From assembly GCA_001692895.1 (NCBI GenBank), contig KV748248.1:299602-363601 (forward strand): a DNA stretch of 64,000 nt, in the 5' to 3' direction. The DNA is from Cenococcum geophilum 1.58. Its lineage: Eukaryota; Ascomycota; Dothideomycetes; Gloniales; Gloniaceae. Shown piece after piece: positions 54,999-64,000 of this stretch. The translations under genes and the position numbers were made by a program. How positions within the stretch are numbered: the first letter of the stretch is position 1; every line of letters starts with the position of its first letter. The notes below the pieces were generated by a model. It saw nothing but the letters and a program-made list of their open reading frames with translations, was not told the origin of the DNA and searched no databases.

Positions 54999-56264
54999 TT
55001 ATCTCAGTAAGCGACTCAGACGGCAAACCAGACATTAAATCCTCTAATACCTAAATGGTATAGCTTTATAAAACCCCTGCTAGCGTTATTTAACCCCTAT
55101 CTTTCGGATTCCTGTCTAGTTTGCCGTCTGAGGGCCTTTGGTGCGAAAATATATAAATACCAACTCATTAATCAAACGCGACGCTACTAAAGAGCAATAT
55201 ATCTCCACTAGTTAACTAGTTAACTACTTTAAAAGGTAATCAATTATATTTCAAGGGCCGCTTTATTTATCTATGTACTTATTTATGCATTTTAGCTAAT
55301 ATAAAGTTCTAAAATTATAGGTCGAAATTTCTCGACGCGTCTTATTATGCCGACTCGTGCGCGAATCCTCTCTCGATGCCCCCCTCCCACCCCCCCGAGA
55401 GCTTCGATAGAGCTTCGATAGAGCTTCAATAGAGCTTCGAGCAGAGCTTCGAGCAGAGCTTCGAGTAGAGCTTCGAGTAGAGCTTCGATAGAGCCTTGTG
55501 GAGAGCCTTAAGTAGAGCTTTAAGCAGAGCGTCATACAGAGCTTTGTATAGAGCTTCTCTATATAGAGCTTGTATTTAGACTTATTTTTTAAAGGCCTTG
55601 TAACAACTTTATAAAGAGCTTTGCGCAGGCTTTTGTGCAGACGTTCGTGCAAACGTTTATAGAGACGATAGTGGAGACGTTTATACGGACGATTGTATAG
55701 GCGATTGTAGAGCCGTTCGTAGAGATATTCGTGGAGACGATTATAAGACTTCCTAGTATATTAGTGCTGCATATTAGTAGAGCTTTGAGTAGAGCTTTAA
55801 GTAGAGCTTCGCATAAGGTTTTTGCAGAGCTAGGGAGGGCAAGCACGCGTCGGTGTCTACTTACTATAAGGAAGAAACTGGCCCGCGCACTATCACATAA
55901 CCTATCACGTGCATATCGCCGAGCTCAAAGATACTGCCCCCTACTAATATACTCCCATTATAAAAAAGTAATTAATTATGGAGGAGACTGGCCTAACTCA
56001 ACTCATTAGCTTATTAGGTTAAATAGGTATAGTTAGGGAGTTAAATATACAGGAGAGAGTGTCATACAAATTTGCGAAAATTAAAGTTAAGCCTTACCAA
56101 AACTCACACCAAAGGCCCTCAGACGGCAGGGCAGACTTAAGGTCGGTAGATAGCTGATTAGTTAAAAAAAGTGGCGTTTTTTTTAGGTGGAGACTAGTGA
56201 CACTTTAGTATTAGTGAGTGCGCCTTCGGTCTGCCCTTGCCGTCTGAGTCGCTTACTAAGATAA
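54999..56264. mobile_element. Inverted-repeat element with 8-bp target duplication (copy C)
   Basis: Terminal repeats begin TTATCT(C/T)AGTAAGCGACTC, continue AGACGGCAA, and end GCCGTCTGAGGGCCTTTGGT, about 145 bp per arm. Flanks are a perfect 8-bp duplication CCCCTACG (54991-54998 and 56265-56272). Within each arm is a hairpin bounded by CTCAGACGG / CCGTCTGAG. The core carries the 12-bp minisatellite and no protein domain. Same family as 41555-42679. The duplication length suggests a hAT-like transposase acting in trans. Confidence 0.85.
55403..55850 (+). repeat. 12-bp minisatellite (AGAGCTTCGAGT), diverged
   Basis: Tandem AGAGCTTCGA(T/G)(A/C/T)-type 12-mers are regular at 55403-55500 and decay into AGAGC-T and GAGACG units up to 55850. 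The unit is nearly the same as in the array at 61257. Confidence 0.8.
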
Positions 56265-56293
56265 CCCCTACGGCACTTAAAGCCCTGCTAATA

Positions 56294-56425
56294 CACCCTC
56301 TCGTCAATTCCGGTGGTTAGCGCAGCCACCTCTGCACGGCCTTTTTGTAGGGGAAGTTTTGGTATTTTTGCTGTTTAAGGGAAAGTTAATAAAACACGCT
56401 AACCACCGGAATTGACGAGAGGGTG
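56294..56425. repeat. 132-bp MITE with 29-bp perfect inverted repeats
   Basis: CACCCTCTCGTCAATTCCGG, continuing TGGTTAGCG, is exactly inverted at 56397-56425, and TA flanks both ends. The interior is non-coding. It lies between copy C and the truncated 3' end of the Copia element. Confidence 0.83.
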
Positions 56426-56519
56426 TATAATCAGTGCGAAGGTTGTTTATGCGCCAAGAACGCCCTCACTACCTGTCGCCCACTTTTGTCAACGCGAAGT
56501 GCGTAGGTTAAGGTGAATA

Positions 56520-57700
56520 GGTAGCCTTCTGTACTCTTCCTGCTTACTAGATTGTCGCCAAATAATACGTCACTTGCCTTTATAAAGATCTAGTTTATTA
56601 TATTCTCCTTTAAGTACTTAATCGCAAGAGTCTTAGTTTAATTAAGGTAGGCAATTGCCCTTATAGTAGCTGCGTCATAAACTGGTAATGGATTTTATAA
56701 GAATTCTAACAGCTTACTTGCTATTCTCGCCACATCTAAATAAGTAATATTGGCTGTATAGAGTATAGATCCAACTTTCCTCTAATAGGCGTAGGTATCC
56801 TACTTAGAGGCTTACTCCGGATTAGGCTTAAGTTCCTTAATACCCATTAGTATATATATCTTGCGATAATCTTTAACTTTAAAGCTTATTACAATTTTAT
56901 TAATATATAAGTCCTAACTGAGCTAGAGCTTCCTATTCTTTTTATCGCGGATAATTTAAATTCCTAAGAACTAGGTAAGGTTACTTAGGTCCTTAATCTC
57001 GTACTTTCTTATAAGGTGCTCCTTAAAGGTTTAGAGCTTAAGTAGGTCTTTCTTCCTAAAGGCAGCTATGATATTGTTGACATAGAAGAAGACTATTAGC
57101 CAATCGTTTTGATATAGGCAAGGCTTCTCCGCCACTGGCTTTAAGCCTTCCTTTTTTAGCGTTGTTATTAAGTCACCGTGCTATAGCAGAGGTAATCGCC
57201 TTAATCCGTAGAGCGCTCTTTGGAGAAGTAGGTACTTGCCCTTAATTAGAAATCTATCTAGATACTTAATATATACGACCTCGTCAATTACGCTATTTGC
57301 GAATGTATTGACAGCGTCACTTTGCTAGCAGTTTAGGTCAAATATTATAATAATAGCCATTAAGGCTTTAAATGATCTTGCTGCTAAAGTTACGGCATAG
57401 GTGTCCTTATAAACTAACTCTTGTAGATTACCTCGTGCGTAAAGACGAGCTTTAAACCTTATTAAATATCCGTTAATATTAGTCTTATATATAAATACCT
57501 AGATAATAGGCACTGTTTTGGTATAGATCGTCTTATTAACGACTTAAAACGTTCCTTAATTTTAAAGGTCCGTGTATTCCTTTCGGGCAGCAGCCTTAAA
57601 CTCTTCCTTATATTAATGTCTTTAAAGCTCCTTTTAATTTCTAGGCAGCAGTGGGAGCTAATTACGGTATAGCTTTTTATGAAATATAAGCCCTATATTA
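56520..57700 (-). pseudogene. Copia reverse transcriptase/RNase H remnant
   Basis: The minus strand near 57072-57092 reads FFYVNNI, the Copia YVDD box with both Asp changed to Asn. 56545-56850 reads RKVGSILYTANITYLDVARI followed by SKLLEFLQNP and FGDNLVSRKSTEGYLFTL, the RNase H lead-in region. Stops occur throughout. Confidence 0.8.
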
Positions 57701-58628
57701 AAAACTAATCTTTAAGCTGGAAGGCTCTGGTCGGTAATATTAGCAAGAAAGCCTATATAGATCTTTAATCGTCCTTTAAGTCTCTTTCCTTTAACCACGT
57801 TTTGCTCTCCTATATCGCCATTAATCTTCTTCTTTAGCTTAGCTTTATTAGTCGGAACTAGGATATAGTGCGGCTTCTTTACTAAGGTATTTAAGGATAG
57901 TAGTAGAGGCTCTGGTGAGCTAAGTCGTCTTTAGAGCTTAAATCTTGTTACTTACTACTCTTAATATTAGGCTCTTCCTTATTTCCACCAGATTCCACCT
58001 ATTATCTCCCTTTGGTGTTAACTTAAATCTCGTCTTAAGTCTTATCGCTTTTATTAGATAACAATTCCAATTCGTCTTAAAGATCCTATATTTAATAGAT
58101 ATTAATAATTTCCAATATTTAGTTAGTTCTAACTTAGAGTATATTTATAAGATCTGGCTATAAGTTATTATAGAGTAACCGCTTATTAAACTTTATATCT
58201 CTTGTTCTAATAACCTTTTTCTAACTAGAAATATAGATTTAGAATATATTTGTCGAATTATACCCTACCAGATATCCTATATAGGCCCTTAGCGCGAGCT
58301 TGTTTAGGCGTAGGATTTTATATTTAAGAGGGTAGGCCCTACAGCCGTAGACTTGTAGGTGGCCTATATTTAGTTTTGGTGGTGATATACCTATAGCTAA
58401 CTAGATTCTTTTAAAAGGTATCTACTACCTAAGTCTTCTACTGGGCGTTCGATTAAGTAAATAGGCAGCTGCTTTATAGACTTTAAGATATAGCTCTTCT
58501 AGTAGATAAGCCTTAATTCTTATACACTAAGCCTTCTGTATAATTACCCCCCTAGATCGTTCCACTAGACCGTTCTATAATTAAGTATTAGGTGCTAATC
58601 TTTTGAGACTAATTCCTCATTTAGCTGC

Positions 58629-58979
58629 CTATTTCTTAAATTTACCTATAAAAGACGTCTCTCCATCTATGTAGATAATGGCTACCTTAAAGCTATATCG
58701 TTGTTTAATAACATTACAATAATTAATAACAATTTGGGTAAGGGACGACTTCTTAGCTATCATCTCTACCTTATTTATTCGCGTTGCGTCGTTAAGGAAG
58801 TATACCGCGTACTTATCGCTATTAAATGCAACTATTCCGGGTATTAAGTTAAGGTGGATTTTATAGAAAGGAACTAGCGACCAAGTTAGTAGTCTTCTTA
58901 ATATCACCTCGTAAGCTTTACTTACTCCACATAATTTACATTCTACTATTATCGGGCCTTTTACAATCGCGCCCGTCAC
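58629..58979 (-). pseudogene. Copia integrase core remnant
   Basis: 116 open codons that include PIIVECKLCGVSKAYEVILR, HLNLIPGIVAFNSDKYAVYF, then LNDATRINKVEMIAKK and VAIIYIDGETSF. These correspond to the end of the GAG-pre-integrase region and the integrase core. The first catalytic Asp is Asn (HLNLI), and the second is kept (YIDGE). Confidence 0.82.
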
Positions 58980-59918
58980 TAACTAAGGTAGTTGCTTAAT
59001 TGCGTCTTTTCCTATATAGCCCAATCGCTAGTGCTATATATAGCCTTCTGCCTAATTTAATAGAGGCTTTAATAAATGCTTTATTGGCTTTAATTGAGTC
59101 GTAAATAAAGCCTTAGGTAAGTCACCTTTTAGCTTATTATATTCGATAGTGTTCTGACTATAGTGGTGGCCATAGTAGGCGTACGTCTCGTTGTCGCCAT
59201 AGAAGAGAGTGTTCTCTTTATTATTCTAGTAGACTCCCTTATTATTAAGCTTATTAAGACATACTAAGTTAGTATAAAAGCCTAGTATAAAGGCTGCTCC
59301 TAAGAGCTATATCTATCTCTTCCCTTTTAGGTTATCAATTGTGAATACAGCTATACTATAGCCTACGATTTCTTCTATATGCGAGCCCGTGTAGATGCGT
59401 TTTAATATAGGCTTAATGTCGCTAATGAACCTGGCTCTATCGTTAAAGACGTGTAGGCTGGTTCCTAAGTCAAGAATTATACTATCGCGAAGCTCGTAAT
59501 TGGAAGCTGTGTTGTTAGATCCTATATAATAAACTGCAAAGTTTCCAGTAGGCCCTTGTAAGCTCTAATTGCTGCCTTTCTTTAGCTTTTTATTGGCTCG
59601 ATCGTCCTTATTAGCTTAATTATCCTTTTTAATTTACTTAATACGAGCCTTAATTTTAGGCGTCGTATTAGCGATCTTCTTATCTACCTTCTTCTAAATT
59701 TTGTTACTTGGTTTAAACCACGATAGGCAAGGAATCGAATCTACGATGTACCAGCACTTATTAAAGTAGTAACGTTTTCCGCATAGGCACTCTAGCGGTG
59801 GTCGCCTTTTCTTCTTCTGCTTATCTGCTAACGATTAAGGCTTTAATTTAGGCTTCGAATTCGGTAATTTATCTTTAAAGGTAACTCCGAATGATCCTCC
59901 TTATAGGGTCTTACCCTT

Positions 59919-60452
59919 TTAGGCGAGGTCCGTACAACGGTAGTTTCGGTATATTTTAACCAGTTTAAAGAAGGTAGGAAGCGTCTTTTTCTCCCACTCA
60001 CGCTTATTAAGCTCGTTCTTCCAATATTCTAACCAGCTTAGTGTAATAGATTTAACTACATATACGAAGTCTTTTACTAAATAATTACTATCTACCTTAG
60101 GTAGAGCTTGCTCCTTATACTTAGTATACACCTTCTCCTACTCTTATAACTAGATCTTAAAGTTCTAGTTCTAAGGCGCCTTCTTAAGCCTTACATATTA
60201 AGTAGCTATTTAAAGCTTTTAGGCGTAGTTAATTAGAGCAATTCTCTTCTTAAGAGATACTAAGACGTTATAGGTAGTGGTACATTTAAATGTGTAGATA
60301 AGGTAGGTACGTAAGATAGAGCTTAGGATATAGCTACGCAACGTATTAAGAGCTAACAGCTGTTTTCTGTATAGCTTTATATTATCCCTATGGTCGGCTT
60401 TAAGCGTACGGAGCTCCTCCTTCTCCTCCTTATCTAGGTCCGCAAGCTTCAT
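59919..60452 (-). pseudogene. Copia gag remnant
   Basis: Two open blocks: 60219-60452 (MKLADLDKEEKEELRTLKAD, then YRKQLLALNTLRSYI) and 59919-60131 (YKEQALPKVDSNYLVKDFVY, then WLEYWKNELNKREWEK). Their charged helical character and position before integrase fit a UBN2-type gag. Confidence 0.65.
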
Positions 60453-60762
60453 CTTCCCCTGGCTATTAGTATCCTTAAATAAGGCACGAATAGGTTCTTT
60501 AAGCTGTGGCAGATCGGTTTTAGGTGTTAATGGGTCAACATACTTCCAGAGACGATTGTTATTTACTTTTAACTTAATAACCTTAATCTATTCGTCCTAA
60601 TTATTTAGGCTTATAAGGATAACAGATAATATAATAACGGAAGGGGTTTCTTATTAAGAAGTCATTATGGGTAGTTGTCTATAATTAAGATAATAATTAA
60701 AATTAATGGGAATAAAGGCTTTGGAATTAAAGATAATACAGTAAACGGCCTAGGCTTATAAC

Positions 60763-61022
60763 TATTAAACGGACGATCAGGAATAAGAACTCTGTTTATT
60801 AAAGAGGGCTCTAGAAGCTCTCTTATATACATCAGGTAAGTCTAAATACAATGACGACGACGTCGTCATGTAGTAGGTCATAGTTAAGAGAAATAGGTAA
60901 TAAGACGTTTGATGAGACATACGAGCTTAAGATACGAGACAACTGAGACATAGTTCGTATAGACGATCTAGGTCGTCAGACAGTATTACGATGGTAGTAA
61001 GGAACTTCGATTCAGGTCGACA
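60763..61022 (-). repeat. 5' LTR of the Copia element
   Basis: 260 bp homologous to the solo LTR at 13027-13310. The plus-strand start is TATTAAACGGACG where the solo copy has TGTTGAACGGACG, and both end GATTCAGGTCGACA. The solo copy retains the TG terminus and this one has lost it by a RIP-type change. Confidence 0.87.
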
Positions 61023-61168
61023 GTTGTCTAGCTCTAGGACGGTTATCTAGTTCTGGCAACGGTTGTCTGGTTCTGGCGACGGTTATCTGGTTCTAGTGAC
61101 AGTTGTCTGGTTTTGGTGATGGTCGTCTAGTTCTAGCGACGGTCGTCTAGTTCTAGCGACGGTCCTCT
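61022..61168 (+). repeat. 20-bp minisatellite, about 7 copies
   Basis: Units GGTTGTCTGGTTCTGGCGAC with transitions. The array starts at the last base of the Copia LTR. Confidence 0.85.
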
Positions 61169-61256
61169 GCTGGCTGCCGTTCTAGTGCCTCCTAAGGTAG
61201 GGAGGATGTAAGGAAGGGGGTAGCTTGGCAGAGGCACGTGTAGAGCCTCCGTACGC

Positions 61257-61669
61257 AGAGCTTCGCGCAGAGCCTCGTGCAGAGCCTCGTGCAGAGCCTT
61301 TGTACGTAGAGCTTCGTGTAGAGCTTCGTGTAGAGCCTCGTGCAAAGCTTCGTGTAGAGCTTCGTGCAGAGCTTCGTGCAGAGCTTTGTGCAGAGCTTCG
61401 TGCAGAGCTTCGTGCAAAGCTTCGTGTAGAGCTTCGTGCAGAGCTTCGTGTAGAGCTTCGTGCGGAGCTTCGTGTAGAGCTTCGTGCGGAGCTTCGTGTA
61501 TGTAGAGCCTCGTGCAGAGCTTCGTGCAGAGCTTCGTGTAGAGCTTCGTGCAGAGCCCCGTGTAGAGCTTCGTGCAGAGCTTCGTGTAGAGCTTCGTGTA
61601 GAGCTTCGTGTAGAGCTTCGTGTAGAGCTTCGTGCAGAGCTTCGTGTATGTAGAGCCTCGTGCAGAGCC
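61257..61669 (+). repeat. 12-bp minisatellite (AGAGCTTCGTG C/T), about 34 copies
   Basis: Highly regular 12-mers. On the minus strand the unit would encode a His-Glu-Ala-Leu tetrapeptide repeat, and in other frames Arg-Ser-Ser-Ala/Thr, but I treat these as by-products of the repeat. Two copies are extended to TGTATGTAGAGCC (near 61497 and 61646), which suggests a higher-order unit. Confidence 0.9.
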
Positions 61670-61719
61670 CCAGTAGTGTTGCTTGAGGGGTGTGCATAGG
61701 GTGTTGCTTTGGGGGGGTA

Positions 61720-62085
61720 TCCTGCCAGGAACCTGACAGGACGATCAGGAAATACTAGTTTCCTGTCAGGAGCGCATCAGGATGGTAGGGTCCTGTCAGG
61801 AGCCTGTCAGGACGACTAGGATAATCAGGACGTTTAGGACGTTTAGGACGTTCAGGATAATTAGGAAAATCAAAATCCTGCCAGGAGCCTGTCAGGAGCC
61901 TGTCAGGACGATCAGGACGATCAGGACGATCAGGACGTTCAGGACATCAGGACGTTCAGGACGTTCAGGACGTTCAGGATGATCAGGAAAATCAAAATCC
62001 TGCCAGGAGCCTGCCAGGAGCCTGTCAGGACGATCAGGACCTCCAGGAAAATCAAAATCCTGTCAGGAGGCCTCCAGGATCTTGG
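61720..62085 (+). repeat. 9-bp (GGACGATCA) and 20-bp (TCCTGCCAGGAGCCTGTCAG) repeat field
   Basis: A mosaic of TCCTG(C/T)CAGGAGCCTG(T/C)CAGGA blocks, strings of GGACG(A/T)TCA nonamers, and a recurring AGGAAAATCAAAATCCTG joint. CCTG(N)CAGG is itself palindromic. The composition is GC-balanced inside an AT-rich block. Confidence 0.85.
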
Positions 62086-62099
62086 CACCCCAACAAAAT

Positions 62100-64000
62100 G
62101 CTGATGTAGCACTAGTTGCGAGTTAGCGGAGGTTAGGGTTCTATATATAAAGGTAAGGCTAAGATATGCTGTAAAATCTACTTAGAAAAGCAGTTAGCAG
62201 GAGAACGAAGAGGTATATTAAATTAATGATAAAAAAGAAGAAAATCTTAATAATATATTAAAGATACGTCCAAATTAAATGAAGGTTAATAATGGGAAAG
62301 TAAGGTATTAAGGAAAAGGAGCAGCTTAATAAGCAAAGGTATTCTTATACTTTACCGTCTAATACCCTTCTAGTAAATAGCCACAACCTTACTAATATAA
62401 CTCCGCTATAATAGCGTTATTTAAAAGAAAGGAAATATAAGTATAGTTATCTAACCATCACTTCCTTATAAAAACTAAGTACGCGGCTAGGGGAAGGCAT
62501 TTAAGACGTCAATTAAAGACGTATATAGGTTAGATTATACCTAAAATAATACTATAGTATTAAAGATTAACGTTATAGACGTTCTTGACAATCGTATAAT
62601 AGCTATAATTACTATTGCGAAATGTCCCTATTGCTAGGTAGTAGAGCTACGCTAAATATATGGTATAGGACTACTAGATTTAAAAGCATATACACTAAAT
62701 CTTAGGAGACAAGTCTCCTTAATTAACTAATTAATACCTTAACCGTATCTAATAGCCTAAGGGCAAATGTGGGAATAATACGTTAGTAATATAGAGGATT
62801 ATATAAAACAATTATAGATTATATTTTAATAGTTAAAAGATAACGGTAAGCTAAGGCCCTATATGCTAAGCTATATACTAAATGGTTTTACGAAACTATA
62901 TTAGGAATACTAAATTACCTATAATACTTATAATTAATTACAGACCGGCATAAAGGCTTAGATGTAAAGTTGTATAAAAATCCTTAAGTTAGTTTAGGTA
63001 GTTACTAGTAGGCTTCTAGTAAGCTTCTAGTGGGTTCCTAGTAATCTTTACGTCTTTTCTCCAGTTATGTTTTTCCCTTATTAAGGTTTTTTAGGAGTTT
63101 AAAGTAGGGGTTAGATAGATAGATAATATATAGCGGTATACCGACACCTCTCTAATATCTCTCTAAACCCCTTCTAGGACGAGCCCTTATAATCTCCCTA
63201 CTGTAAAGTAATGGCGATTAGGGCCGACTGTAAGAGGGGGGGGGGGGAATATAAGGGATATTATTGCGGTCACCTTAGGTTGCCCTTAGGACAACCCCCG
63301 GACGCCCCTTAAATAGTCGCTGGTTACGTGCTAAAGGCACGTGCCTATAGTATATAGTCTCCATAATCCTAAAGGCCTTACTCCTTAAGGATTTGTCTCT
63401 CTTACCAATCTATCCTATTCCACAATCGTGTCCTTATAGCCCCCTGTCTATAAGATCCCCTTACACTAAGCGATTTAAGATAAAAATTTAAAGGTTTTCT
63501 ATAATAACCTTTTTAGGGGTTACTATAGTGCTAATAGAACCCTTAAGGCTGTTTAAAGGAAATACTTTTAGGATAGAATATTTAAAGAGGTTAAGCACTA
63601 TATATTAAGATATAATATATGCTAGGGGGTATAAATATCTAGGCATTACCTATACGGCTAGTTATTAGTGCTTCCTATTCTATAGGGACCTATATTAGAA
63701 TTAATAATAGATTTTATAATAGGCTTACCCCCTACTAAAATAAGAACTAGAGAGGTTATTAACGCTATTTTAGTAATTATTAATAGATATATAAAGTTTT
63801 TAAGGTACTTTACTATTATAATAATAATTATAGTAGTAGAGCTAGTAGACATATTTCTAGAATAGTAGCTCTTATTTAGTATACTAAGGGGAATTATATC
63901 CGATAGAGGTACCGTATCTAATAGTATATTTTAGTCTTTATTCTATCTCTTATTAAAAATATAGTAAAGAATAAGTACTACCTTTTACCTATAAATAGAT
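62100..64000. other. AT-rich RIP-degraded sequence, unassigned
   Basis: Stop-filled in all frames. A 12-G run lies at 63236-63247. A minus-strand 64-codon frame (63658-63852) reads KIALITSLVLILVGGKPIIK and could be a fragment of a degraded retroelement, but I cannot place it. No terminal repeats pair within the window. Confidence 0.4.

Larger units (their letters stand above)
56500..61022 (-). mobile_element. Copia retrotransposon, RIP-degraded, 3' end missing
   Basis: Minus-strand order from right: 5' LTR (60763-61022), gag (about 60650-59700), integrase (58600-59000), reverse transcriptase and RNase H (about 57700-56520). This is the Ty1/Copia gene order. I see no 3' LTR on the left, where the frame stops making sense near 56515, close to a MITE, so the element is truncated or interrupted there. 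Confidence 0.85.

Noticed and set aside
61133-61697. Long repeat proteins (HEAL and ARSS tetrapeptides) on both strands
   Set aside because: They arise because a 12-bp repeat has no stop in several frames at once. There is no promoter, intron or conserved flank.
61257-62085. CRISPR-like array
   Set aside because: Units are directly adjacent without unique spacers, and the host is a fungus. These are minisatellites.
63236-63247. Poly-G run as telomere or assembly end
   Set aside because: A simple 12-G run with no TTAGGG repeats, and unique AT-rich DNA continues beyond it.

Overview
This window is a piece of a filamentous ascomycete (Pezizomycotina) nuclear genome. The evidence is short (about 50-200 bp) GT-AG introns with CTAAC-type branch sites, family-level matches to fungal proteins (Mcp5/ApsA-type cortical PH protein, fungal JHD1, NACHT-WD40 NLR, homeobox/C2H2 regulator), and a sharp two-compartment layout. 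GC-balanced gene blocks alternate with very AT-rich blocks in which every recognisable transposon frame is full of TAG/TAA stops and Asp-to-Asn type changes. That is what repeat-induced point mutation (RIP) leaves behind. I cannot name the species.

Layout. 1-12.4 kb: RIP-degraded transposons, namely two pogo/Fot1-type elements (one with intact terminal repeats and a TA duplication), a foldback MITE that shares their ends, a complete minus-strand Ty3/gypsy element with paired LTRs, and an opposed related LTR relic. 13.0-37.0 kb: gene block. It holds a frameshifted secreted-protein gene (with a Copia solo LTR just beyond its 3' end), Hsp90 co-chaperone CNS1/TTC4, an Mcp5/ApsA-like cortical anchor, a small secreted protein, the splicing factor SF3b14/p14 (five exons, one of 24 nt), a PHD-JmjC histone demethylase (JHD1), a GC-rich hypothetical gene, and the GPN3 GTPase. 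37.3-44.3 kb: accessory island with a perfect 62-bp inverted repeat, a NACHT-WD40 NLR gene with about 12 near-identical WD repeats, and long inverted-repeat elements, one of them flanked by a perfect 8-bp target duplication. 44.5-50.8 kb: second gene block with S-adenosylmethionine synthetase, a WW-domain gene interrupted by a TAG at its first signature Trp, and a homeobox/C2H2 transcription factor. 50.9-64 kb: AT-rich block with gypsy and Copia relics, MITEs, a second 8-bp-duplication inverted-repeat element, a small intact C2H2 gene, and a cluster of three different minisatellites.

The housekeeping genes (CNS1, SF3b14, JHD1, GPN3, SAM synthetase) have no obvious shared pathway. They are ordinary core genes next to a transposon-rich accessory compartment. 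The most notable accessory features are the NLR (candidate allorecognition or programmed-cell-death gene with a beta-prone N-terminal motif) and a non-autonomous inverted-repeat transposon family. That family has TTATCTCA ends, 8-bp duplications, and a hairpin inside each terminal repeat whose stem is kept although its sequence differs between the arms.
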